Shown one piece after another: positions 1-21,294 of a stretch of 64,000 nt of DNA. The number at the start of each line of letters is the position of its first letter. The first letter of the stretch is position 1. The notes under the pieces are model-generated. The model was given only the letters and a program-made list of their open reading frames with translations. It had not been told where the DNA came from and did not search any database. The stretch comes from Cruorifilaria tuberocauda (Eukaryota; Nematoda; Chromadorea; Rhabditida; Onchocercidae): NCBI GenBank assembly GCA_013365365.1, contig JABVXU010000060.1, positions 62,001-126,000 of the forward strand, read 5' to 3'. The position numbers were made by a program, and so were the translations under genes.

Positions 1-2095
1 GATGATAATTTAATATAATTGAAATTTTGCTAGAAAAGAAAAGTTTCCAGATTATTTTTATAATTTATCTAATGAATTTTTATAATTTTGTTGTAAAAGA
101 AAAGTGATATGATAATGATAAAACTATGTCATATTTTATTTTCATAATTTTCAGACTTATCATCGTAATTTATCATATTTTCTTTTCTCCCACAAAAAGT
201 CTGCATTTATCGTGAACTACTACGTAATATTTAATTGGTAAAATTAGAAATCAATTGGATTTCATTTATCATACTCTCATGATATGTACAGATATGCTAG
301 TATTGTTATTGAAATAATTAATAAGATATGATGAGAAATATGACAAATTTATCAGTCACTAACTCATAATTGGTGTAATTCAATTCAATTATTTGATTTC
401 CGGTATAAATGAAAAAATTAGATAATATCATCTCGTTGTTTGTTTTTTCGATAGTGATAATTAGGACTGAAAGTGATATCGTGAGAGATGGAAATGATTA
501 ACATTGATTAAACACAATGAACATTTCAATTTAATTTCTTATTTTTTATCTCTTGCAGTAAATTTTTTCTTCAAAATCTATTTTTATTCATTTCTAAATG
601 GCACACAATTCATTTTATTTACGTTTTTTTTCTTTCTTTCAAAATTACTACAATACGTTTTTTTATTCGTTATCTGTTGAAGATTTCGAACTGCTATCTT
701 ATCTTTATCATTATTCTTATCATTGTCATCTTTATAAATAGTTAATTTCATTGATATTTCTGTTATGAAACTATCGTTTTCAGAAGAAATTTTATTGATA
801 CTTTTTTTCGTTCTAAAGTTTAATTATGTAATTTAATTTCTTATCAGTAAATCAAAAAAGAAGGAAAAAAGAATATTTGTAATTTTTTTTAATGCTAAAT
901 ATTTTTGCTTTTGTTTTTTCTTTCTGATTTTTTCTTCATTAAATATTACAGTTCAATAATATTTTTACTTTTCTTTCTTTTCTGAGAATTGAGAATGATA
1001 AAATAATCATTTGGCTAACATTTGTAACATCCATTCTTTCTTGTATTTCTTCTTAATCTTCTCGTTTTCCAATATTTTTCTCTAACATTAGTAATATCTC
1101 CTCTTATCGTTAACATAAATTGATTGCCTGCAATTTCTCATCTCTCTTTTTCCAATTCAAGTTGCTTTTACATTTTCAATGATGTCAATTCGCTTTATCA
1201 ATATCGATAAATAAATAAATAAGGAAATATATATGGCACTAATATACTTTGTTAATTACTTAAATTAAATTCCTCAATTAAATTTATATTTTATATTCAT
1301 TATATTAAACTCTTTTTCTTAAAAAATCACCTTATGCATTTGAATAAAAATAATTTTAATAATTAAAAAAAATTTTTAAATATCTTTCAATAAACTGATG
1401 GCATAATAGGTAATTCGAGCATATAAAAGATGAATACTTTTCCTCATTGTATAACAACTGTTTAATGTATTATCATCTGAAGTGGTTCATACCATTTGAT
1501 TGGTATTTGCTGATAACATAGGCTCTGATAAAAACGGGCTAACTGTATTGTTGATTATTTGGTTTGCTAATCTTGGCATTCATTGCTCTGCAGTATTTTT
1601 CTTTTTCTTAATTAATTATTGAAAATTTGCACACGGAATAAAATTTTATTTAGACTCTCTATCTACTGATCAAATGACTGCTGATTACTGATTAAATTCA
1701 TAATGATAGCTTAATTTGTAAGTAATTGAACAGATTAGCTAACTCTCAATATTGTTTGCACAATTGTCAAATAAGCAGTGATCATAAATTTTAAAAAAAG
1801 GAAGTGGTATGATAAATGATGAAACTTACTTAACAATTGCGTTCTGGAGTTTTTTATCTTTCCTTTTTTCAAATCTTCAAGATAAGAAATTTTCAATCAT
1901 ATTTGATCTTAATAAAAAAAAATATCGTCTTTTATTAGCATTTCACGGTTGATTTTATTTAAAGAATTTCCGGTAAGATATCCACAGTTTATCATTTTAT
2001 CAATTTTAATCAAACAAGAGAAAAAGATTAGCGGTTTTTTATCTATTCCTTCATTCTGTAAAAAAAGTTTAGGTAATATTCTAAAGTGATCTACA

Positions 2096-2143
2096 GAAAT
2101 TCACAGATCAGAAATTACTTAGAATTTCTGATTTGTGAATTCC
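2096..2143. repeat. 21-bp near-perfect inverted repeat (hairpin)
   Basis: The arms 2096-2116 and 2123-2143 are reverse complements over 21 positions with about two differences, one of which would be a G:U pair in RNA. The loop is 6 nt (ACTTAG). Pairing does not extend outward. It lies in non-coding DNA about 2.1 kb upstream of the transporter. Confidence 0.6.
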
Positions 2144-3880
2144 TTTTTTGAAAAAATGGTAAACTTTCATATTTTATCACCTGTAACAGGATTATCACAA
2201 AGAAAGAGAAAGAGAAAGAGAGAGGGAGAGAGAAAAAGGAAAATTTTTCGAAAAAAAAAATTTATTGCATTTGCCTTAATGCTATTTGATAACATAAAAA
2301 TGTGGACAATCAAAATCACTATTTTTTATCTTTTTGTTATATTTACGAAAAATTCTGAAACATTTGCAGGAATTTTAATTTTTTATTTTTTGTTTGCAAC
2401 TGCTCTTATTGATTATTCATCAATCAATACTGATATGAAACAAGCTTTCCAATAAATTTGCATATCGCTTTAATCTTATATCATCATCAATTGAAATTAT
2501 TTATTATCATTTGTTATTCTTTGTTATTTCTTTGAACAATTATTTCTCACAATAATTCCATACATTCTCTAATCATTTCAAATTTTTGTCGAATTTTTTT
2601 GCAAGAAAAAAAAAATGTCTTAAAGTTTTTTTCCTTTTTGCAACCTTATTGAATTTAATCTTTTTCCAGTTTTCCATTTTTCTAGTATACAAATGATTTA
2701 TTTGCTGGTTTGAATGAATTGATTTGAAATCATTGTTGAATAGATTTTACGTGTTTGAAAAATTCAGTTATGTCATACAAAAACATTCCTGTAATTTTTT
2801 TTGTGAATATGTAATATGAATTGATAAATTACACCTGAATTAATCAATTCAATCTGATCCATTTTAAATCACAAAATATGAACTCAAGATATTAATTAAT
2901 TCAATATCTTATATTTTATTTCATATTTTATATTTATCAGATTCATTTAATTCGGAAAATATGAATTCGATTAATTAATATTAACTAATTTAATTCTTAT
3001 ATTTTATGTTCCACTCCGTATTTCATATTTTATCTCAATTTCTGAAATATTATTTCATTTGCTTAATTTATAAATGTTAATATAAACAATCAGCATACAC
3101 ATATACTAATTATTTTAAAATAATTTACAAAAATTAATTTCATTTACTTGTTTAAAAATTTTCATTTATTTTACTTTCAGGTAATGCTTTTTTTGTGATG
3201 TGAAATGCTTTATTAATATGTGCTTAATAAAACATAATTCATCAAAATGGGTCATCAAATGGCTTTTGATCAAATGGTAAATTCATTTTTTCCATACTTT
3301 TTCTGTTAAAAATTTGTCAATTATCAGTTACCAGCATGTTTTACTTGATTCATTTAATTTAAAAAATAATTCTTAACATGTAAAGTTTGCAAAATTTTTT
3401 TTTCTCTCAGTACAATAATTTTATTTATTGTTAAAGTATGAACTTGTGTAGGTTTCTTATACAGTACATCACTGATTTTTGATAAGGAAAAAGGGAGAAA
3501 AAAAGGAAGGGAAGGAACATTCCTAAAAGAGGTGTGCATGTAATTTTTGTGACAGTTAACCGAAAAATTGCTTGGAAATAAATAATGTGGTTTGTTTGGA
3601 ATGATTTAGCAATTTTAGATCTTTGATGAGCTATGAAATGTTGTTTTGTTTCATTTGTTACAGCAGCATTGATGTTTGAAAAAAAAGAAAACGATTAACT
3701 GTGAAAAAAAAGAGCAAATTTAAAATTTCATTTCAATTTCATTTAATTCAATACTGATAAAATGATATGAATGATAAATGATTATCACTCATGTATTATT
3801 GTACATTCAATTCATTTTGATTTGATTAAAAATTGATGAAAATAGTTACCATAATGTAAATTGTTTATTTTTTATATCAG

Positions 3881-3953
3881 TGTCTGTGTGTGTGTGTATG
3901 TGTGTATGTGTGTGGGTGTGTACATTTGTGTGTGGGTGTATGGGTGGGTACGT
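3881..3953. repeat. GT-rich microsatellite
   Basis: An imperfect (GT)n tract interrupted by GTAT and GGGTGT units, about 70 bp long, in the non-coding region about 0.3 kb upstream of the transporter start. It is a simple sequence repeat and likely length-variable. Confidence 0.9.
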
Positions 3954-4264
3954 ATATTTAAACTGTCTGTGCACAGTTTCATATCTTTTCTCTAATATTT
4001 ACTGTTTCATCATGCACTTTTTGCTCGAAATACTCTGCATTATTTGATTTTGAAAAATTTTTCCTGACAATTACATTTAATATTGACCCTTAAATATTGG
4101 TTAAAATTGACCTAATATTGGTTAATTTGATCTAATCTAAAACATATGCTATCGGTGAAATTAATTTCACTATACTTGAATGTATTGAATCAAATATAAT
4201 TAACTCTCTGTGGATTATTTTATTGAAAAAATCAAAAAACAAAAAAAAATTTAAAACTCTTATA

Positions 4265-4540
4265 ATGGCTAAGAATAATTTGAAAGATGATAATTCTCTA
4301 TCACCTGAAACATCTGTATTTTATACTACCACTTATAATGATTCTTCAACAACTATATGCACAACTGTACCTGTACCAATTACAACGATTACTACTTATC
4401 CTAACAATAAAGTGTGTATTCTCCAGCCGACCACTTTACTGATCCACGGAACGTTACCTTTAATTGGTGATAAAAGAGGTAATGATAGCGATAATAATAC
4501 GATTGTTAATGGTATACAAGAGCAACAAAAACAACAACAA

Positions 4541-4571
<31 letters not shown>

Positions 4572-7500
4572 AACAACAAAAGAAATCACATATTGAAATA
4601 TCATGGGATGAAAAAAAAAGAGACGAATCAAGGTGTGGTTTTTGTAACGGAACACGTTACATAATACTTCTTATGTCAGTTCTAAGTTTGACTGCTACAC
4701 GCGCAAACGAGATGACCTTCAATTTAGCGGTTATTTGTATGACGTCAAATGCCACTGTTCAAGGGGTTAGATTTTTTACATTTTCCTTTTTTACCTAATT
4801 TATGTATTTATTTATCCTTTTTTGTGTAATGATTGTTTAAACGAAAAATTAAGAAAATTAAAATAATTCTTACATTTTTTAATTTCTTGGAATTTTTAAT
4901 AAATTTAAAAGAGGAAAGGCTAATTTTAAGGTGAAATCAGTGGAAATATCACCTCGTGAAACAAGTGCAATATTTGCGGGAGGTGGCATAGGTGCGGTAA
5001 TATTCGTACTACCTGTTGCTTATGCACTTCATCATTTTGGTTCACAGATCGTTTTTAGCATGCTTCTTCTCTTTTCTTCTTTTGCTACAGCATTAATGCC
5101 ATTTGCTGCACAGAACGGTGTTCCTTGGATGGTATGTGTACGTGTTATACAAGGTATTTTACACGTTACCTTATTCTAGTTAAAACTAAATTAAAAAATA
5201 TTAATGTTTAAAATGAAATTACTATTAATTTTTCGATCAAATATCATTTAGCAAATATTCAGATATTAATTGTTGCATTGTTAATTTATGCACGAAAGCT
5301 TATTAATTAATCGATAAATCGATATTTGAATATTTCTTGCTGATGATTGCGAAGAAAAAAAGGAGATTATGGTAATGCAAAAAAAGGAAAGTTGTAATAC
5401 AATTTATGAATTAATTCATAAAGTTGATTATTAAAATATTTTAAGAATACTCCATAAATTGTTTTTTTTGTTTACTGATTTTAAGTTTTAAAAAATTATA
5501 GGTATAGCTTTGGCTTCAGCTATGCCATTGATGGGTTGTGTTAGCGCAAATTGGGCCTCAATTGCAGAGATCGGTGAAAGCTTGACTTCATTTTATTATT
5601 CTTAATACTTATCAACTGCATCATATTCCTAATATTTCGCATATCATTTATGGTTTTTTAAAATATATTATGAATTTTAATTAAAAAATTATATTAAAAC
5701 AAAAATTTGAATATAATAAATTAAACAAAGATGATTGATAATTTCTCTCCAAATATCTTGAACTAATGAAAAGTTTAAAGTTTCAGGTAAATTCTTAACT
5801 TTACTCTCATTAGGCGGTCAGTTATCACAAATTCTTACGATGCCACTAGCTGCACATTTATGTGTGAAATTTGGATGGCCTTCTGCTTTCTATGCACCAG
5901 CGCTTATATCTGCTACCTTAGCATTTACCTTTTTTGCATTTTATCGTAATGATCCAGCGAAACATCCATGTGTTTCCTTCAAGGAGTTGCTTCTTATTAC
6001 TGAAGGAGGTTAGCTTCTTGATCTAATTCCCACTATATGTAATTATTAACATTTCTTTTTAATTGAATTATTAAATAATAGATCTAAGTTAAGTAATTAA
6101 TGAAAGGATTTCAAGTTTGACTTTTGTTATCATGACAGAATAAATTAACTTAACTTTCGATGTTTGGAATATAAAATTCCAACTAGATCCTCTCTTCATT
6201 TCTAACTATATTTTTCCTTCAAAATATCAATATAAAAAATATATCAAAAATATTAATTATTTTCATAGTAATTATTTTCATGATATAATTTTTATACTTA
6301 ATTGCAGCTATACCTAAGCTATAATTAGATAATATAATATTGCTAGCAATCAAAAATTCATATTGATTTTCTCCAGAATTGAAGGATTTTGTCAAAATAT
6401 ATTATTTAAAATATTTGACTATTGATAACATATATATATTGATATTGATTTTATTATAATTCGATATGGTCAGAGATTGATTTGCTTGAAATATTGTTAA
6501 AGCTAACGTATCCTCTATCTAATTTAATATATTTTTTGAATGTTCGACTGGAATACTTTTGTCACTGCAATTGAATTTCTAAAAGATAACTTACTTGAAT
6601 GATTGATTCGAATTTAATTTAATTTGAATCGAACTTAATTTCAATACTTGTTCCTTAATCTCTGTAGTAATTGTTTTTACACAAAATAGAGATGCAAGTT
6701 GATTTTTTTATAGCACAACGTAAGAATCGCAAAGAGATCTCGATACCATATCGATCCATTGCAGCTAGTCGTTCAGTTTGGGCTGTATGGATTGCATTTT
6801 TGGGTAATTCATTCGGATTTCAACTTGTTATTCAGTATGTCTTGTTCATAATTTCTCAATTATTAATTGAAATCTTTTCAGATAAACTTAAATTAATTAA
6901 TTTTATTGATTAAATTATAGAGCTTCTGTAAGCAGTGTTAAAGAATATTCTATGAACGTATCAATATTGTGAAAATGTTAAATTGTACAATCGATATATC
7001 GAAATTTCTGGGAATTAATTAGTATACCTACAGTATTCTTAAATGCCACTTATAAAGCTATCCTATTATAACCTTTGTATTGAGCCTTTCAGGAAGCAAT
7101 TATAATGATTCTTGATCAATAATTTGTAAAAGCGATCATTTATAGATATATGCCAACATATTTAAATAAAACTTTGGCAGTTCCAATCGAAAAAACTGGT
7201 CTGTCAGCGATTTTACCGCCTTTCGTTCAGTTAATTATTAAAGTGGTCGCTGGAATTCTCTCTGATAAAATAACCTGTATTTCGGTAATATATTCAAGCA
7301 TTTCAAATATTGTATCTTTTTAATGCAGTTCTATGCACTGTTAAATTATTGAAAGTTTTTAATATATGTATACATAATAAATTTGAATTTCTTACCTGTT
7401 GCTAACTGTAACAGTAGAATTTAGAATTTAGAATCATTGCTTAGATTAAATTGTTTAAAAAGAAAGGCCATTGCCATGATGCGCATCAGTTCGTATGGAA

Positions 7501-8395
7501 TATTATTCTTCAAATTATGAAAGGAAAATGCTACAGATTTAATTAACTTCAAACGATATATCAGATTTGTAATTAAATGATAAATAAATGTTTTTGCAGG
7601 AGAAGTTTAAGCTTCAATTATTTAATACGATAGCAATGGTAGGATGTGCTTTATTTCTGCTACCACTTGGTTTTCTAAATTCAAACCATGTTGGAATTGC
7701 TCTACTTTGTTTTACGGGTGCTGTAAGTTGTATTGGATTAATTGCTTGCGGTTCTATGAAGTCTGCCACATTAATTGCTCGTACATTTACTGAATTTGTT
7801 ATGGCTGTTGTTCAAGTTTGTTTTTTTATCTTTTATTATCAATAAATTTCAATAATATTTGATAAAACTTGGTGGATTGTTGGAATGACTAAGAAGAAAA
7901 TACTATCGAACATCTTTAAGTAAATCAATATTAACAGTGTTGCCTGTTGGCTCCTTAGTTTGATAATTTCAGGTTATCAGTAGTAATAGATAAATTTAGT
8001 CTTGTGATTCTTGATACTGTTCTAAATTGGATCCAGAATTCAACATTATAATTTAATTGCACTGATTTCTTTTCATGAACAGTTCATGAAAACTTATCGA
8101 GAGAGAGTAATTTTTTAATTTTTTATAAAAAATAGAGATAATATTTTAATTACAGCTCGTAATATGTCTCAGTATGCTCTCCGTACCATTTGTGGTCAGT
8201 ACATTAGCACCGAACAATACCATACGAGAATGGCGTTATATCGTACTTACGACAGCTTTCGTTTTAATAATATGCAATGCAATATTTTGCTGGTTATGTA
8301 GCGCTGAGCCAGAACCCTGGGCTTGGCTTGGAGAAGAGAAATCTGAAAATCAATGTGAAGCTAAGGAGAAATTAAATCAGCAAGATATAGTTTAG
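4265..8395 (+). CDS. SLC17-like major facilitator transporter with polyQ N-terminus
   Basis: Predicted multi-pass membrane carrier of the major facilitator superfamily, closest in feel to SLC17 organic anion/glutamate/sialic acid carriers. Model of eight exons: 4265-4765, 4931-5153, 5502-5573, 5787-6008, 6714-6834, 7146-7284, 7600-7815, 8156-8395; all phases agree and give 577 residues. The N-terminal ~140 residues are hydrophilic and Thr/Asn-rich with a polyglutamine run (about residues 85-106). The first membrane segment follows ([20 protein letters not shown]), with an SLC17-like 'NLAVICM' stretch. Later exons carry Gly-rich helices, an '[13 protein letters not shown]' segment and a '[10 protein letters not shown]' helix start, all familiar from SLC17 proteins. 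The tail is acidic and hydrophilic. The start is the first ATG of the open frame. The substrate cannot be assigned; the long polyQ N-terminus is unusual for the family. Confidence 0.85.
4517..4580 (+). repeat. CAA/CAG trinucleotide repeat encoding polyglutamine
   Basis: A (CAA)n tract interrupted by CAG codons and one AAA near its start, in the first exon of the SLC17-like gene. It is read in the glutamine frame and gives about 20 Gln residues. Such tracts tend to vary in length between individuals. Confidence 0.9.
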
Positions 8396-10170
8396 ATGTT
8401 AATATTTTTTTATCATTCAAATTATGTTATTAGTAGGGAACAATTAGATTTACAATTATTACAATTTTTGATTGTATAGTGTCAGTTTTATGAGTATTGA
8501 TAGTTTATTCAGTTGTTCTCCCCCTTTTTTCACTATAGATATTTGTTTTTGATTTGAGTGGTTGAAATACGTTGTTATAAGTTAACTTTGATCGGTGCAT
8601 ATCCGGAATTTTGAATAAAACTTATGAAAAAAAGAATGAATGATTGGAGAGGAAGAACTGTTGAGGGAACGCATGAGAGTTGAGGAGATTTCTTTAAAAG
8701 ATCCCCAATATGATTAGGAATTTCTGTAAAGAAAAATGGAAAAGATCCATGGCAGATCTCCTTAGCAGGGTTGGAAATCTTCTGTGAGATATTCATACCT
8801 GACGTTATGAATCGTTATGAAGTCTAAGACTTAAATAGTGGTGATAATCTATAATTTTACTGCACTTTATGTAATTTGCTGATAGTGTTTGACACATGTA
8901 CTGTTTGTAGCAATATTTGACAAACTGTAATGGATTCTGAAATTTCCTGCTGTTTGATGTTATAATTTATATATTATATTATAAATGTTTAATTCATTTT
9001 GACTTTTGATTTAGTCCAAGTTTCTGTTTAATTAATTTGTGCAAAATTAATCAAAATCGTTTTTCTGTGGTCTTCATTTCCTAACATACCATCTTCCATC
9101 ATACGATAAATCAATCTAAATTACATATGCTTTGTGATAATTAAATTCAAAATAAGATCCTCCACAGTTTTATTTGAAAATTTATCCTTTCTCCTTACCA
9201 CTCCTTCTTTTCCTCTTTGGGAAATCAAGCCATATTTTTATTTTCATTTGAATCATTAGGAAAAATTATACCTTTCAGATATTGCTAAGCTTTAAATAAA
9301 TAAATATATATAATGTCCGTGCTCTTTATATTTCTTGTTTTTTCGATATTTTGTTGAAATTAAAATAAAATTTCAAAATGTTATATAATAAACACCCAGA
9401 AAAAAGGGAATAACAGTCCAATATTTCTCGAGACAAACATTAATCCTTCGCAATCTGTCTTTTCTATCTTTAATAAAACTCATCAATTTACCTCAGTTTG
9501 TCTTTATATAGAATATAACTTTCTTGTCGCAGAAGATATCCTGAATCTTAGAGATTAAAATAACCCGAATCGTTATACTGACTCTCGACTTCAAACTACT
9601 TTCTACATTTAATTTGATCACGTTGTTGGTCCGTGGCCCACAGTCTTATGTCTCGCTGTGTTTCGATACGTTTCGATTGTTGGAGAAGTTGTGGTAACCT
9701 GAAGACAGGTTATATTTCCTTTGTTCTTTTCTGGGTTTCAAATGAATCCTTTCAAAGATCATAAACTTTATCGAGGTCTTCTTTATGTATGATTCGAAGT
9801 CTCTGTTCGCCTTCAGTATTGACTTTCCTTCTCTATTACATGAAGACATTCCCACCGTAACGTCAAAAAAATTCTCAATTATAATTCGAAGTATTTCATC
9901 ATTTCAGTTGTAATTGAATTCTGTTATTGACTTCCCAGCAAAATATTAATTGGCCACTAGACTCTGTAGTATATTCCATTACGCTAATAATTTTATCTTC
10001 GATAGTGAACGACACGTATACTAATAAACGACAGTTTTAGAGAGATGTTAAAGAATCATAACATGTCCTGCGTCATTTAGAACTTTGCAGTGACTTCATT
10101 ATATGCTTTTTGTTTTGTTATTCAAATTTATCTTATAGGAGAATCGGCACAGTCAGTAATTGTTCGGTAT
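8396..10170. other. Intergenic region between transporter and KDM1B-like gene
   Basis: About 1.8 kb without a supported gene. Two short minus-strand frames (8575-8796 and 9646-9855) have no family resemblance or plausible splice partners. The stretch around 9600-9860 is less AT-rich than its surroundings but nothing recognisable was found. Confidence 0.55.
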
Positions 10171-18412
<8,242 letters not shown>

Positions 18413-21294
18413 CTTTTCAAAATCAATATGAAGTGCGATCATAGAAAGAATTTAGATTTGATGGTGGATGAAGGAAGTTTACTGATGATATGTATTTAGT
18501 ATTTGATCTTATAATATGAAGTATGGCAAACTATTTTCATGGAGAAAGGCTGTCTGATATTAACGACATCAACTTTATTTAACTTAACTAACGAGGGAAC
18601 AGAAATGAAATGGAAAGAATTGTGTCTTTTATTGAAATGTCTTATCGGTATATTTTCAATAGGATTAAAATATTGTTATGAATGTTATGTTGATTTGTTT
18701 AGCTAACTGTTAAGTAAATTGTTGAACGAAGAATTTAGAGAAATACATGGATCGATTCGGTGGGTTTTCATTTCTTTCTTTTCCATTGGTGCAGTGTAAC
18801 ATTTGAAGGTTTTGTTGTTTCATTTTGGATTTTAAATTATTTCATGAAATTTTCTTGTGAATTAGTTTTTTTTTCGATCTCTGCTGAATTTTTTTTTACT
18901 TTTCATTCTTAGAAACAATTCTGAAAGCTTGAGTTTGATTATATTCTGAAAGCATTTGGAAAATTTGCTAATATATATTTAGGTGGAATATTTGTTTCAG
19001 AATATTTGGACTCAGAATGATCTTCAACTCTTGATAGTTTGATATAAAACGTAAATTTTAGAATACTTTGTAATTTATTGGGATACTTATTCTTAATTTT
19101 CATAAATCTGAAATGGAAAAATCCCAATCAAACTTATTAGTTGTTCAAAAACTACTTATAAAAGCTGAATCTATATTTTTAATTTCTTGCATCTCTAACA
19201 CAAAAAATGAATGTTGGATTCATTAGTCAGTGACAAATACAGCAAAGACGAAGAAGTATAAATTCTTTGTGTAGCGTAAAGCTTATCTTAATTACCTCAT
19301 TTCCTTAATTTTCGCATATTTTTTTGGTTTTATTTGATCAGAAGGATATCTCGGGGCTTTCACCTGCGCTGTCTCCGGTGTTAATTTGATACAAACACAT
19401 TCGGATCACAGTCAGTTCAGACCCAGTGTTTTTCAACTTTTCATGTTTACTGACTTTTTTCATTTGAAAAATTTGTTTTTCATTACTTTGTTGTATTTTA
19501 TATGAACTATTCCATGGTACCTTTTACAGTCAATTTCTAGTTTGTTTTTGCAAATTAATGTTTTATATTACCTGTTCTATGGCACTTTTGCAGTTAATTT
19601 TCAGTTTATTTTTTGCAAATTATCATAGTTGTTTGAATAACACTTGCTATGATTAAGAATATTGACATTTTGGAACAGTGCTATACAAAGAAAGGTTCTC
19701 GAATTCGTTGAATTCTGAGAGGAACTGGAATTTTAACATGCAAGGGAGAAGAAAAGAAAAAAAAGTTAAGGCGAAGAAAGATATGCAGTATTTAAATCCA
19801 TCTTAGATATTTCTGTTTATTTTGCTTGTTTTATGAATAGCTAAATTTTACCGATAAATTAATTTTTTCAGATTAAAAAAAGCTGTTGCAAATTTAACTA
19901 TTTTTAAACTTGTGTGGTTATTTGCAAATATTTTGGATTCCTTTATGATTTGAATGGATTTTTTTGCAAAATTTATTTTGTTATTCGTCAAGTCAAACAA
20001 TTCATTTTCCAGTTTAAATTTAAATACGTTTTCTGCAAAACATGTAGGAGCACTACATCAATACTCATTTTTTCATATATGACTGTTCGCAGAATTCAAT
20101 TTTCCAAAGATTGCAACGGTAAAAAAATGAGCAAGCAAATATTTTCAGGATTATAGCATAATTCAGCATATTATTTATTTTGAGAATTCGCTTTGTCTGT
20201 GCACCTCATTTAAGTTCTCGAAATTTACACAGCTGAAGTGAGGAAGAGTAAGTCTCACTTTTGACTAATCATACTTATTCGTAAATTGCTGTAGTGGTAT
20301 TTTCTGATAATTTTTAGTTTTTATCTTACATCGGACAGGTTTATTTTACAGATTAGGATGACGTCTACATATGTTAGCTTTTGCATATATTTTATCCAAC
20401 TAGTCGTACCTGTGACTAATCAATTTAACAATAATTTTAACAATAGATTAACAATTTTTGGTTTAAATATTGATCGATTGATTGATGCGGAATAAAATAA
20501 TGATGATTTTTAATAGCATGCTGTAACTAGTTTTAATATATTGCTTCGATCTCTCACACAGTTATATAGTCATGGTGTTTCCTGCGTGGATGGAAGCATA
20601 TGTGTTGCTTCAGGGCTACTAGCTAATTGATGCTGAGTGACCTGTACTCAATGGTTAATGGCGATGAGTAATTTATTGATTTCCAATCGATTTCTATAGA
20701 ATAATTGGTATATAAAATATAACTAGATTGACTTTTAGACGGTGTTACAAAATCTTATAATGTACACGATAGATAGTACATTGCAAAGGAGCACGTCTAT
20801 TGAAACTGTTTGCATGTAAGCTTGCTCGAACGTATGCATATCATATTAGCATTATATTATCAGACTATGAAGTGAACGAATAACTGATGAACGATCATTT
20901 TGTAGTAATAATTTTTGCATAAATAGGATTAAAAATTTAGGATTTCTGGATAGAAATAAGCATGTGCTAATGTAAGTATATGTATGTTTTCAGGTGTAGT
21001 TTTTAAAAATGATGCTATTATGTAGCTTATCACTAGTTTCTCATTTCCATCCATAAATTTTATAATTATTACCAAGATTGGACTGCGATGTTTGTTGAAA
21101 AATTCGTTGCGAAATTATTTTTGCGAAACCACTTAATCGTTTTTCCCAACTTATTTCCTTGATCAGTAGTTATACCTATCATTAAGAGTTATTCAAGATA
21201 AATATTACTATGAATTGAATTAATTGTAGTCTTTGTTTACATAAAGTTCAGCGATTCATATGCAGTGTTATTCATACTAATCATTTGGACCCGA
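18413..21294. other. Intergenic region between KDM1B-like gene and MTFP1
   Basis: About 2.9 kb with no supported gene. Short open frames (for example 19914-20156 plus, 18939-19127 minus) lack family resemblance and splice context. Two patches, near 19350-19420 and 20575-20670, are less AT-rich than the rest, but I could not fold or match either to a known RNA. Confidence 0.5.

Larger units (their letters stand above)
1..4264. other. Non-coding AT-rich stretch left of the transporter gene
   Basis: I see no supported gene here. The one longer open frame (about 2135-2455, plus) runs through a GA-rich simple repeat and a T-rich stretch, has no family resemblance and no coherent splice partners. 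The stretch holds a GA-rich tract (about 2200-2240), a near-perfect hairpin (2096-2143) and a GT-rich microsatellite (3881-3953), listed separately. It may include the promoter of the transporter at 4265. Confidence 0.6.

Noticed and set aside
2135..2455. 106-codon plus-strand open frame with a Lys/Arg-rich then hydrophobic sequence
   Set aside because: The basic part comes from a GA microsatellite and the hydrophobic part from T-rich DNA; no splice context and no family resemblance.
5403..5422. 20-nt perfect palindrome (TTTATGAATTAATTCATAAA) in a transporter intron
   Set aside because: Short AT-only palindromes are expected by chance in DNA of this composition.
9646..9855. 69-codon minus-strand frame in a less AT-rich patch
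   Set aside because: No recognisable motif, no convincing splice partners, and it lies between two well-supported genes without a clear promoter or terminator.
20575..20670. Less AT-rich patch with GATGAG/TGATGCTGAG motifs resembling snoRNA boxes
   Set aside because: I could not arrange C, D and terminal stem elements into a convincing box C/D RNA.
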